Shown in pieces: positions 1 to 6,649 of a stretch of 37,624 nucleotides of DNA. The notes beneath the pieces were generated by a model. The model saw only the letters and a list, made by a program, of their open reading frames with translations, was not told where the DNA came from and did no database searches. Numbering within the stretch: position 1 is the stretch's first letter; each line of letters starts with the position of its first letter. This DNA comes from an uncultured Neomegalonema sp. (lineage in GTDB: Bacteria > Pseudomonadota > Alphaproteobacteria > Rhodobacterales > Rhodobacteraceae): the NCBI GenBank assembly GCA_937927905.1, contig CALFWP010000122.1:1-37624 (forward strand), written 5' to 3'. The position numbers were made by a program, and so were the translations under genes.

Positions 1-543
1 GAAAGCCTGGTCATTGGCGGTGCCGGTGGTCGGAGCGGCATATTGGGGATAGAGCGGAAAAAACACGATACGCTCACATCCCTTTTCTTGCATCTCTTTG
101 ATTTTATGAATCGTCGAGGGGTTTCCGTAACGCATACAGAAATCAACCTCGACCCGGTCGCCGTAAAGGGCGTGCAGTCTGACTTTCAGCTTCGCCACCT
201 GATCCTTAGTAATAGTCAGCAAGGGCGATTCATTACGTTCTTCATTCCAAATCGATTTATAGGCTTCACCGGAACTGAACGGACGCTTGGTCAGAATAAC
301 CAGATTAAGCAGCGGCCACCAGAGGGCACGGTTTACATCGACAACGCGGCGGTCACTGAGAAACTCTTTCAGATACCGGCGCATAGACCAGTAATCCGTC
401 CCGTCTGGCGTGCCCAGATTCGCAACCAGAATACCGACCTTTGCCGCCGGCACTGCCGGATGGTCCTGATCCGCATGACGCAGACGCCCCTCTTCACCAG
501 GGTGATGTATCACAGGGCAAATATGATTTGTGTCGTCCAGCAT
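1..543 (-). CDS. hemH: Ferrochelatase, N-terminal part (runs off window start)
   Basis: Ferrochelatase inserts Fe2+ into protoporphyrin IX, the last step of protoheme synthesis, at the inner face of the cytoplasmic membrane. The minus-strand frame is open from an ATG at 543 to base 1, giving 181 codons without a stop. After a short N-terminal extension it shows the family start KVGILVANLGTPDG, then RRYLKEFLSD, a proline/tryptophan-rich RALWWPLLN segment and FCMRYGNPS, all in the usual ferrochelatase order. The visible end, VFFPLYPQYAAPTTG, lies just before where the catalytic histidine is expected downstream. A GGAG lies about 8 nt before the ATG. Roughly the second half of the protein is missing from the window. 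It is separated by 124 nt from the small gene upstream on the same strand, so it may have its own promoter. Confidence 0.9.
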   Translation of the reverse strand, partial: MLDDTNHICPVIHHPGEEGRLRHADQDHPAVPAAKVGILVANLGTPDGTDYWSMRRYLKEFLSDRRVVDVNRALWWPLLNLVILTKRPFSSGEAYKSIWNEERNESPLLTITKDQVAKLKVRLHALYGDRVEVDFCMRYGNPSTIHKIKEMQEKGCERIVFFPLYPQYAAPTTGTANDQAF

Positions 544-667
544 CCGAATCTCCGCAGTGAATAGATTGGAAGCTATGTTTTTGTTGCAGCGCGTCAATGC
601 TGCGTCACCGCCAGCAGGTCATTACCCTTAAAATAACGTATTATTGAAAGGCGCTTTGGACAAAAAT

Positions 668-916
668 CTAATTTCCCAGACGGAGATTCTGTTTGCATTC
701 GACAGGCGGATTGCCGGTAGCGGAATATCCTGTGACACCGCAAGTTTCGCAACGGTATTCACGCAGTCGTTTCTCAGGGTCACCCGTTGCGATCCATTGA
801 CAGTTCTTTTTGGGTGATGCCGAGTACGCACCGCCGCCGCGCGCCGCAATTCCGCGCCGGTTATAAAACACCACAACCGCAATCAGAACAATAACGCCTA
901 TGAGCGGACCGATCAT
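668..916 (-). CDS. Small membrane protein with cysteine cluster, unknown function
   Basis: An 82-residue protein that I do not recognise. Residues 1-18 form one hydrophobic segment (IGPLIGVIVLIAVVVFYN), followed by a basic stretch (NRRGIAAR), which suggests a single N-terminal membrane anchor with the rest in the cytoplasm. The C-terminal half has four cysteines (CQW, CETCG and a later VECK) spaced like a loose zinc ribbon. Its ATG overlaps the pgsA stop in an ATGA arrangement, so it is almost certainly translated after pgsA from the same mRNA. That coupling is the main reason to believe it is real. No function can be given. Confidence 0.65.
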   Translation of the reverse strand: MIGPLIGVIVLIAVVVFYNRRGIAARGGGAYSASPKKNCQWIATGDPEKRLREYRCETCGVTGYSATGNPPVECKQNLRLGN

Positions 917-1557
917 GATGGCGGCACCCTGTCAGCCTCGCGGATATAGCGCATGCCTTTACGAAAATAATCAAGGCCCGTAATCAGCGTCAGGGCGGCG
1001 GCAATCCACAACAGGCTCATGGAGATGTAGAACACATACCCCCCGCCGACCCGGGCGATTTTCAACTTGCGGGTGGCGATTTCCCCAGCGGCCTTCACAT
1101 CGGCAATGTCAAAATACGTGTTCCATCCGGCGGCGAGAAACAACCCGCCGATGGCCAGCATCTGTGCGGTGGTTTTCCACTTGGCCAGCCGCGTGACGTC
1201 CAGTTTGATATCACCGAGGTATTCGCGCAGGCCCGAGACCAGAACTTCGCGCAGCAAAATTATGGTCGCCGGTATCGCGAACCACCAGTTCACCCCGTAA
1301 AGCGCAGCGAGCGAAAACATGGCGATAATCACCATCGCTTTGTCCGCTATCGGGTCCAGCATTTTGCCGAAGGCGCTGGTGGCGTTGAACTTGCGCGCAT
1401 ACCAGCCGTCTACAAAATCGGTCAGTGCGGCACCGGTGAACAGCGCAAACGCCACCCAGTCGGCAAAGGGCCGCTCGAACACAGCAAATGAAAATGCCAC
1501 AAAAGGCGCGGCAATCACACGGATAATTGTGAGAATATTCGGTACAGTCCAGATCAT
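913..1557 (-). CDS. pgsA: CDP-diacylglycerol-glycerol-3-phosphate 3-phosphatidyltransferase
   Basis: PgsA condenses CDP-diacylglycerol with sn-glycerol 3-phosphate to phosphatidylglycerol phosphate, the committed step to phosphatidylglycerol and cardiolipin, in the inner membrane. The 214-aa protein starts MIWTVPNILTIIRV as usual for the family and is rich in membrane segments. It contains the CDP-alcohol phosphotransferase signature D-x2-DG-x2-AR-x8-G-x3-D-x3-D, visible as DFVDGWYAR followed by FGKMLDPIADK. Length fits the family. The ATG at 1557 has an AAGG a few bases upstream. It is divergent from the methyltransferase at 1599 with only 41 bp between them, so the two promoters share that gap. 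It is the first gene of a minus-strand group with the small membrane protein and possibly hemH. Confidence 0.95.
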   Translation of the reverse strand: MIWTVPNILTIIRVIAAPFVAFSFAVFERPFADWVAFALFTGAALTDFVDGWYARKFNATSAFGKMLDPIADKAMVIIAMFSLAALYGVNWWFAIPATIILLREVLVSGLREYLGDIKLDVTRLAKWKTTAQMLAIGGLFLAAGWNTYFDIADVKAAGEIATRKLKIARVGGGYVFYISMSLLWIAAALTLITGLDYFRKGMRYIREADRVPPS

Positions 1558-1598
1558 GGGGCCTTGATAGCGCCTGAGACGCCACTTAGGAAGACACC

Positions 1599-2078
1599 AT
1601 GAGCAGATTAGACAGTGTTATTCGCCGCCTCACAGCCCAGAGGGACTGCCTCGGCTGGGCCGTGCACCATGCGCCCGCCGGACCGTGCCTTGATATCGGC
1701 CTTGGCAACGGGCGGACGTATCATCACTTGCGCGAGATTGCTCCCGGGCGCGACCTTTGGACAATCGACCGCGCGATGAAGGCGCACCCGTCCTCGATCC
1801 CGCCGCCGGAATTCTATCTTGAGGGCGAAGCGGTGGAGATGATCGGGGTGCTGGCAGAGCGCATCGGGCGCGGTCTGGCTCTGGTACATTATGACCTCGG
1901 CATCGGCGTGCCGGAACAGGACCGCCCCCTTGCCGATGCGGTGGGCGCGGTTCTGACACAGGTTCTGGCTCCCGGAGCACTGATCGTTACCAATGCCAAG
2001 TTTGCGGATTATCCCGAATTGCCGTTGCCGGAAGGTGTGCCCGAGGGCCGGTATTTTATTCAGTGCGCAGAAGATTGA
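1599..2078 (+). CDS. Small class I SAM-dependent methyltransferase (Methyltransf_17 type)
   Basis: A 159-aa Rossmann-fold methyltransferase. The SAM-binding motif I is visible as CLDIGLGNGRTYHHL (residues about 30-44), followed by an acidic residue after beta-2 (WTIDRAM) and the later strand ALVHYDLGIG. The compact length and the C-terminal motif GALIVTNAKFADYPELPLP match the single-domain family I associate with PF12692, whose substrate is not known. AGGAAG lies 5 nt upstream of the ATG. The gene stands alone: pgsA is divergent, and the IS1595-family element begins 46 bp past the stop, so any former downstream partner has been separated from it. Class assignment is firm; the substrate cannot be told from sequence. 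Confidence 0.8.
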   Translation: MSRLDSVIRRLTAQRDCLGWAVHHAPAGPCLDIGLGNGRTYHHLREIAPGRDLWTIDRAMKAHPSSIPPPEFYLEGEAVEMIGVLAERIGRGLALVHYDLGIGVPEQDRPLADAVGAVLTQVLAPGALIVTNAKFADYPELPLPEGVPEGRYFIQCAED

Positions 2079-2099
2079 TTTTTGATGTCCTGATGGCAA

Positions 2100-2117
2100 T
2101 AATTTTGGCCAGCACCT
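2100..2117 (+). repeat. First copy of an 18-bp direct repeat at the insertion target
   Basis: The sequence TAATTTTGGCCAGCACCT lies just outside the left end of the IS. A second copy, differing only by T for C at one position, lies at 4757-4774 outside the right end. If the element and one target duplication are removed, the two copies become directly adjacent, so the insertion went into a tandem 18-bp repeat. Confidence 0.75.
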
Positions 2118-2124
2118 TAATTTT
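2117..2124 (+). repeat. Left target-site duplication of the IS1595-family element
   Basis: TTAATTTT is repeated exactly at 4756-4763. Eight-base duplications of AT-rich targets are typical of the IS1595 family. Confidence 0.85.
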
Positions 2125-2148
2125 GGGGCCTATATATTTAACTAGCCA
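2125..2148 (+). repeat. Left terminal inverted repeat of the IS1595-family element
   Basis: These 24 bases begin GGGG and end ACTAGCCA. They match the reverse complement of 4732-4755 at 23 of 24 positions; the single difference is G versus A at position 4. Confidence 0.9.
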
Positions 2149-2156
2149 AAAATAGC

Positions 2157-2185
2157 TTGCAATCATTTTGATTTTTGGCTAGCTA
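2157..2185 (+). promoter_or_regulatory. Possible transposase promoter inside the left end
   Basis: TTGCAA at 2157-2162 and TAGCTA at 2180-2185 are separated by 17 bp, which would start RNA about 20 nt before the transposase ATG. The match to a sigma-70 promoter is only fair. Confidence 0.3.
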
Positions 2186-2210
2186 TGTTCGGGAGACAAC
2201 GAGGTTCCCG

Positions 2211-3140
2211 ATGAGTAAGCCAGATACCCTTAGCACTTTCGAGTTTTTTCAGAAGTTCCCTACTGAGGAATCCGCTCGTCAGTTCTTTGAAGCCCGTCGC
2301 TGGAATGGCGAAGCTGTATGCGGTCACTGCGGTAGCGTTTCTGCAAGCGAGTGCAAAGACCACAAGCCAATGGCTTACCGTTGCAAAGATTGCCGCAAGC
2401 ACTTCAGCGTCCGTACAGGAACCGTCCTTGCTGAGTCCCGCCTTCCCCTTCAGAAGTGGCTTCTCGCGATCTTCATGCTCACCAGCGCGCGTAAGGGTAT
2501 TCCTTCCACTCAGATGGCTCGTGAACTCGGCATCACTCAGAAGTCGGCATGGTTCCTTGCGCAGCGCATCCGCGAAACATGGCTTGGCAATGGCGGCGGA
2601 ACCGATATGGGCAACCATGTTCAGGTTGATGAGACTTTCGTTGGTGGCAAAGAGAAGAACAAGCACGCCAACAAGAAGCTTCACTCAGGGCGCGGTTCGG
2701 TTGGCAAGACTGCCGTTGTCGGCATCCGCGACGAAAACGATCAGATTCGCGCAACGCCAGTCCCGAACACAAAAGCCACCACACTGAAAAGCTTCATCCG
2801 CTCTAACGCGCCCGCTGGCGCAACAGTCGTGACTGACAGCTTCAATTCCTACAATGGCCTTGCCGCCGAAGGCTTCGAACACAAGACGGTCAACCACTCT
2901 ATTGGCGAGTACGTCCGCGACAAGGCTCACACGAACGGCATCGAAAGCTTTTGGGCGCTCCTGAAGCGCGGTCACTACGGCGTCTACCACTACATGAGCG
3001 CAAAGCACCTGCATCGCTATGTCGATGAGTTTACTTTCCGTCACAACACATCACAAGCCGGAACGCTTCAGTTCATCGGCATGACCATCACTCGCATGGC
3101 GCACAAGCGCTTGACCTACAAGGAACTCATCAGTGCCTAA
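2211..3140 (+). CDS. IS1595-family transposase
   Basis: A 309-aa transposase that moves the surrounding element by DDE-type strand transfer. An N-terminal zinc ribbon is seen as CGHCG and YRCKDCRKHFS (residues about 36-64). A helix-turn-helix region follows (GIPSTQMARELGITQKSAW). The catalytic ISXO2-like domain shows the first Asp in VQVDETFVGGKEK, the second in VVTDSFNSY, and the third motif HTNGIESFWALLKRG, then the conserved tail YVDEFTFRHN. I chose the ATG at 2211 because GAGG lies 6 nt upstream and the protein then begins MSKPDTLSTFEFF; a TTG at 2175 would add 12 unlikely residues. Its last codons overlap the GTG start of the next gene by 8 nt. The frame is intact, so the element may still be active. 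Confidence 0.93.
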   Translation: MSKPDTLSTFEFFQKFPTEESARQFFEARRWNGEAVCGHCGSVSASECKDHKPMAYRCKDCRKHFSVRTGTVLAESRLPLQKWLLAIFMLTSARKGIPSTQMARELGITQKSAWFLAQRIRETWLGNGGGTDMGNHVQVDETFVGGKEKNKHANKKLHSGRGSVGKTAVVGIRDENDQIRATPVPNTKATTLKSFIRSNAPAGATVVTDSFNSYNGLAAEGFEHKTVNHSIGEYVRDKAHTNGIESFWALLKRGHYGVYHYMSAKHLHRYVDEFTFRHNTSQAGTLQFIGMTITRMAHKRLTYKELISA

Positions 3141-4143
3141 GAAGAAGCCAGATGACATTGAGCCAATTAACGCGTCCTTTGATGAGGTGGTTGGCGCGAT
3201 CACCCCAAAAGCCAAAAATAACAGTGCCCTAGTGTCTGCGCCGGGGGCTTCCGCGATCACCCCCGGCCAAGGGATGCTCAACCTCCAAATCGAGAAGCAA
3301 ATTGAGGTTGATGGCGTTGGGATGGGAGTGCTTACCGATGGCACTCCGTTCCTTACGGGCCGAGGCCTAGCTAGGCTTTGCGGAATCAACAACGCTAGGA
3401 TCGTAGAGTTAAGCGCAGACTGGACTGACGAAAGGCGGGCGCTCACAAAACGGGTTAAGGAAATACTGGCATCAAAAAGCATCGTCGTTGACGCGCCGCA
3501 CATCGAAATTAATCAGCGCAGCGGTGCATTTTATGCCTACCCTGACGCGCTGTGCATTGCGGTCCTAGAATACTACGCATTTGATGCCGGTGAAGGCGTT
3601 CGCGAAACCGCAATCGCCAATTATCGCCTTCTTGCAGGCAAGGCACTTCACGACTTCATCTACACGCAAGTTGGATATGACCCTGACCAGCATGTCCCCG
3701 CTGTCTGGCGGCAGTTTCATGATAGGGTTTCTCTAACCTACAATTCAGTGCCAACCGGGTATTTCAGCGTCTTCAAAGAGATCGCAGACATGATAGTGAC
3801 GCTTGGCCAAGCTGGCCTAGCTGTCGATAGTTCTTTTGTCCCCGATGGGAGTGTTGGGACTCATTGGTCCAAGCACTGGAAGTCCAATAATCTCGCAGAG
3901 CAGTTTGGAGAGAGGATGGAGTGGGAGCACAACTATCCAGAATATTTTCCGCAGGCTCGATCAAATCCTCAACCAGCCAAATGCTATCCTGAATCCGCCT
4001 TGCCGGAGTTTCGCAGATGGATGCGCGAAAACTATATCGGTGATGGAAAATTCACGAAATATCTCAACACGAAAATCAAACAAAAGCAGCTTCCGGCATC
4101 GTTCTCCCAGATCGTCATCGAGGCTTACGATTTAGATGACTAG
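3133..4143 (+). CDS. Cargo protein of the IS1595 element, function unknown
   Basis: A 336-aa protein that starts with GTG inside the transposase gene (8-nt overlap), so it is probably made by translational coupling. Residues 1-45 are low complexity and likely disordered. Residues about 60-165 (from GVLTDGTPFLTGRGLARL to YRLLAGKALHDFIY) look like a small globular domain that faintly recalls DNA-binding N-termini of phage antirepressors (KilA-N or Bro type). The C-terminal half is strongly patterned, with VPTGYFSVFKEIADMI, VPDGSVGTHWSKHW, HNYPEYFPQARSNPQ and LPEFRRWMRENY, typical of a conserved family rather than random sequence. It might relate to phage-derived proteins such as the P63C or BstA groups, but I cannot confirm that. 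It has no transposase or resolvase motif. Position makes it cargo carried by the element. Confidence 0.8.
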   Translation: MPKKKPDDIEPINASFDEVVGAITPKAKNNSALVSAPGASAITPGQGMLNLQIEKQIEVDGVGMGVLTDGTPFLTGRGLARLCGINNARIVELSADWTDERRALTKRVKEILASKSIVVDAPHIEINQRSGAFYAYPDALCIAVLEYYAFDAGEGVRETAIANYRLLAGKALHDFIYTQVGYDPDQHVPAVWRQFHDRVSLTYNSVPTGYFSVFKEIADMIVTLGQAGLAVDSSFVPDGSVGTHWSKHWKSNNLAEQFGERMEWEHNYPEYFPQARSNPQPAKCYPESALPEFRRWMRENYIGDGKFTKYLNTKIKQKQLPASFSQIVIEAYDLDD

Positions 4144-4199
4144 CATCGTGAACAAAATATGACTCCATCTGTTGACACTCGAAGCAACGGAGTGCTGAT

Positions 4200-4427
4200 C
4201 TAACGAAATCGTGAGATGATTCGCTGGATCATGCTCCCGGTAGGAACAGGCACCTTGGCTTTTATCTCGCCTTGATACCGCGCCCAAGCCAGCGACTTAA
4301 GGCGCTCCATAGCGTCATCAGGCGAACGAGCAGAAATCTCGATGCCCCATTCCGCGTCATCGTGTCGATACTCGAATAGGTATCGGCTGAACTTATTGTC
4401 TGAATCACAGAAGGATCCATCAGACAT
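4200..4427 (-). CDS. Small cargo protein, 75 aa, unknown function
   Basis: A 75-aa soluble protein within the IS element. Its composition looks real: a core YLFEYRHDDAEWGIEISARS followed by PDDAMERLKSLAWARYQGEI has alternating beta and amphipathic helix patterns and reads like small phage or plasmid accessory proteins. AAGGAAG (complement of 4434-4440 region) lies about 6 nt before the ATG at 4427. The start codon overlaps, head to head, that of the DUF1508 gene on the other strand, and each ribosome site lies inside the other gene. It converges with the 336-aa gene, 56 bp away. Function unknown. Confidence 0.6.
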   Translation of the reverse strand: MSDGSFCDSDNKFSRYLFEYRHDDAEWGIEISARSPDDAMERLKSLAWARYQGEIKAKVPVPTGSMIQRIISRFR

Positions 4428-4596
4428 GTTTTACTTCCTTTACAAAGATTCTGCCGACCAGTGGCGGTGGACCCTCTACGCCAGCAACAATCGAAAGATT
4501 GCCAACTCCGGTGAAGGGTACTTCAACAAGGCTGATTGTCAGCACGCGATTGACCTTGTGAAAGGTTCAAGGCAAGCGCCCGTTTACGAACGCTAG
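4426..4596 (+). CDS. DUF1508 (YegP-like) small protein
   Basis: A 56-aa protein reading MFYFLYKDSADQWRW, then LYASNNRKIANSGEGY and NKADCQHAIDLVKGS. This is the pattern of a single DUF1508/YegP repeat, a small beta-alpha module of unknown role found in many bacteria. I place the start at 4426 because the family begins here and AGAAGGA (4409-4415) lies 10 nt upstream; an upstream ATG in the same frame would add 28 residues unlike the family. It is the last gene of the IS cargo and is followed after 29 bp by a strong terminator. Its start codon overlaps the start of the minus-strand 75-aa gene by two bases. Confidence 0.8.
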   Translation: MFYFLYKDSADQWRWTLYASNNRKIANSGEGYFNKADCQHAIDLVKGSRQAPVYER

Positions 4597-4625
4597 CCCT
4601 GAACTGGTAATTGCAAACTTACCTT

Positions 4626-4652
4626 GGCCCCGTTCACGCGGGGCCTTTTTTT
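4626..4652 (+). terminator. Rho-independent terminator after the DUF1508 gene
   Basis: A perfect 7-bp GC stem (GGCCCCG with CGGGGCC, loop of 5-6 nt) is followed directly by seven T. It closes plus-strand transcription before the right end of the IS. Confidence 0.9.
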
Positions 4653-4731
4653 ATGCTCGTGAATCATTAACCAAATCTTTCGATGCGCAAAGTAAAAAAT
4701 TACATGCACATACGGTTATATCAATCTAGCT

Positions 4732-4755
4732 TGGCTAGTTAAATATATAGGTCCC
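4732..4755 (-). repeat. Right terminal inverted repeat of the IS1595-family element
   Basis: The reverse complement of these 24 bases begins GGGACC and matches the left end at 2125-2148 at 23 of 24 positions. Confidence 0.9.
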
Positions 4756-4763
4756 TTAATTTT
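4756..4763 (+). repeat. Right target-site duplication of the IS1595-family element
   Basis: TTAATTTT, identical to 2117-2124 on the left side. It is also the beginning of the second copy of the 18-bp repeat (4757-4774). Confidence 0.85.
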
Positions 4764-5212
4764 GGCCAGTACCTTGCCGCTTAATTGCGAAAATAACTTA
4801 TTGATTGATGTGAATGGATTTTTTAATAACTGCCGAATTCCATTTTCTTAAATAAAGTCGGCGCATCTTTTGCGTCCATGTTGTATTTTACGCACATTTT
4901 TACAGTATAAAATATATCTATTATCATTAAAAATACGATAAAAACCCAAAAATTAAATAATCCGCCAATTATCTTGTGATTTATATTGTTGATATTTTGC
5001 GCAAAATATAAAAGATATATTATAGATGAAATTTTAATCCATGGTAGCGATATTGTATATATCATACTTATTGTTTTTATTATCATGCTTTGCAAGTATA
5101 TATAACATTGATTAAAAAATAATATTTTACATTTAAAAATTATTCATTTTCAGAAATCAGATTACCAGAGTTTTTGGTGTTATACCTGATAACGGCCCGG
5201 CACCGGTATATC
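4764..5212. other. AT-rich stretch right of the IS element
   Basis: About 450 bp of very AT-rich DNA, unlike both the IS and the chromosome on either side. It begins with the remainder of the 18-bp repeat. The only candidate gene is a hydrophobic minus-strand ORF at 4823-5086. No tRNA, clear terminator or inverted-repeat pair was seen. It reads as the remnant of an earlier foreign insertion or decayed intergenic DNA. Confidence 0.6.
4823..5086 (-). CDS. Possible small AT-rich membrane protein
   Basis: An ORF of 87 codons from an ATG at 5086. It could encode two membrane segments, around ISLPWIKISSIIYLLYFA and GGLFNFWVFIVFLMIIDIF, and ends in a charged tail (VKYNMDAKDAPTLFKKMEF). The charged, ordered tail argues slightly for a real gene. 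Against it, AT-rich DNA readily gives Ile/Leu/Phe-rich open frames, no good ribosome site is visible, and codon use (many ATA and ATT) is unlike neighbouring genes. If real, it is of foreign origin. I recognise no family. Confidence 0.35.
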   Translation of the reverse strand: MIIKTISMIYTISLPWIKISSIIYLLYFAQNINNINHKIIGGLFNFWVFIVFLMIIDIFYTVKMCVKYNMDAKDAPTLFKKMEFGSY

Positions 5213-6562
5213 TCACACCAAATCCCAGAACGCATATTTGCGGCCATGACGTTCGCGCAGACCGCTGACGAAAGCCTCATGGCTGTTGAGCGGACCGTAA
5301 TCGTCGATAACGGCATCGGCGCTTTCGCATTCCAGCATATGCCGCGCGGCGTGTTTATAGCGTTTGGATTTACCGCCGTTGAGCGTATCCTCAATCATCG
5401 CACGGCGCAGAATGGTGGCGGCAAGCGGCTGTTTCGCCTCCAGCGCATCCGCCGCCGGTGCCAGCAGAAAGTAACTGCCGCCGTTGATCGTGCCAAGCTG
5501 TGCCAGGATCAGCGCCGCCGCGCGGTCATGGTCCGGCCAGGTGATCAGAAACGACAGCGCGCGGTCAAAGCCGTGTTCCCCGGTCACATAGTTCAAGGCG
5601 CGTTCTTCGGCCTCGACATCGTCAAAATCAGGCAGGCGTTGGAGATGTTCGCGCAGATACTCCCCGTTCAGCGAGGCTTTGAAAGCCCGCCAGCGCATAT
5701 CCTGTGCTTCGTCCCCCAGCTCCAGAGCATCAAGCGCATCAATCCGCGCGCGGGTCCATTCCGGCGGGCGTCTTTCGTCGTGATCGGCTCCGTCCAGCAA
5801 AGCAAGCGCTTCACCCGGCCTGCCCGCCTTCAAAAGGCGGAATGCGATTTTTGCGGCTACTTTCGGCATCCGCCGCATTTCAGGCTCAAACTGTGCCGCG
5901 TAAGCGTCCGCATCCCCAGCAAGATCGGCCAACTGCATCAGCCCGATGCGTAAAACCGCATCTCCGTCCCATACCGGATCATCCAGCGCCGCTGTGTAGT
6001 GTTGCGTCAGCGTGTTCAGGCCTGCTTCGCCCAGCGCTTCTTGCAGTTTCGGGATCAGCTCTCTGAAAATACCGAAAGCACCGTCGCCTGTAACGGTGGT
6101 AAACACCCTCTCCGCCAAAGCGACCGGCTCAATCTTTGCGTTCAGGGCAATTTCGTTCAGATGCGGGCAGGCATCATCATAGAGCATCAGGATTTCTTCC
6201 AAATCGCCGCCCGTCCTGTCGATCACGGGTGATGCGGTTTCCAGAAATTGCCAGAGCAGATCATAAGCTGTCTTCGGGTTATCGGGTGCAATCCGTGTCG
6301 TTATAATATCACGTTGATTGGTCAGGTCGCGTAGAAACGTCTTACGCTTACGCCAGCTGATATAGGACCGTGATCGCCGGATGGTGGCCAGCCGTTTGCG
6401 TACTTCGGTGGCCAGTGCCTCTGTGCCGGACGCCTCCAGCAAAGCGGCCCGGGCCTCCCGCTTTAATGGCGCGCTCCCCTGCACCAGCGTCATCACCAGT
6501 TCCGCCAGACGCTCCGTCCCGAGTGCCTGCAAATTTTTCGCATTGAGGGTTTTTCCGGCCAT
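5213..6562 (-). CDS. DUF6880 family protein
   Basis: A 449-aa, mostly helical protein that I assign to the DUF6880 family, common in alphaproteobacteria and of unknown function. The start MAGKTLNAKNLQALGTERLA, the segment RSRSYISWRKRKTFLRDL near residue 65, and the TPR-like helical remainder with RPGEALALLDGADHDERRPP and the C-terminal HMLECESADAVIDDYG fit that family. It has no signal peptide or membrane segment, so it is probably cytoplasmic. The pnp terminator (6599-6624) lies between pnp and this gene, so it is likely transcribed on its own. Nothing in the neighbourhood suggests a role. Confidence 0.75.
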   Translation of the reverse strand: MAGKTLNAKNLQALGTERLAELVMTLVQGSAPLKREARAALLEASGTEALATEVRKRLATIRRSRSYISWRKRKTFLRDLTNQRDIITTRIAPDNPKTAYDLLWQFLETASPVIDRTGGDLEEILMLYDDACPHLNEIALNAKIEPVALAERVFTTVTGDGAFGIFRELIPKLQEALGEAGLNTLTQHYTAALDDPVWDGDAVLRIGLMQLADLAGDADAYAAQFEPEMRRMPKVAAKIAFRLLKAGRPGEALALLDGADHDERRPPEWTRARIDALDALELGDEAQDMRWRAFKASLNGEYLREHLQRLPDFDDVEAEERALNYVTGEHGFDRALSFLITWPDHDRAAALILAQLGTINGGSYFLLAPAADALEAKQPLAATILRRAMIEDTLNGGKSKRYKHAARHMLECESADAVIDDYGPLNSHEAFVSGLRERHGRKYAFWDLV

Positions 6563-6598
6563 AGGCGTATTGTGCCTCTCCGGTCATGTTATGCCAAC

Positions 6599-6624
6599 AA
6601 AAAACCCCCGCACGAGGGCGGGGG
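6599..6624 (-). terminator. Rho-independent terminator after pnp
   Basis: On the minus strand, a 7-bp stem of CCCCCGC and GCGGGGG with a 6-nt loop is followed by six T. It lies 26 nt past the pnp stop codon. Confidence 0.9.
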
Positions 6625-6649
6625 CTTACTGTGGTTTTGTGCGGCGTGA

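Larger units (their letters stand above)
2125..4755 (+). mobile_element. IS1595-family transposable element with three cargo genes
   Basis: A complete 2631-bp element bounded by 24-bp inverted repeats (23/24 identical) and an exact 8-bp target duplication. The order inside is transposase (2211-3140), a coupled 336-aa gene (3133-4143), a minus-strand 75-aa gene (4200-4427) and a plus-strand DUF1508 gene (4426-4596), then a strong rho-independent terminator (4626-4652) before the right end. IS1595-family elements often carry passenger genes; which subgroup this one belongs to I cannot settle without a database. Intact ends, an intact transposase and an exact duplication all point to a recent insertion. 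Base composition inside is close to the chromosome, while the DNA just right of the element is far more AT-rich. Confidence 0.9.

Noticed and set aside
43..564. A 173-codon open frame on the plus strand at the window start
   Set aside because: It is antisense to the partial hemH frame, which has clear ferrochelatase motifs.
628..882. An 84-codon minus-strand frame overlapping the small membrane protein
   Set aside because: It is in another frame, has no start coupling and no recognisable pattern. The frame 668-916 fits better because it overlaps pgsA.
4156..4196. Imperfect stem-loop between the 336-aa cargo gene and the 75-aa gene (ACTCC/GGAGT, GTTG/CAAC)
   Set aside because: The pairing is broken and no T run follows, so a terminator is not supported.
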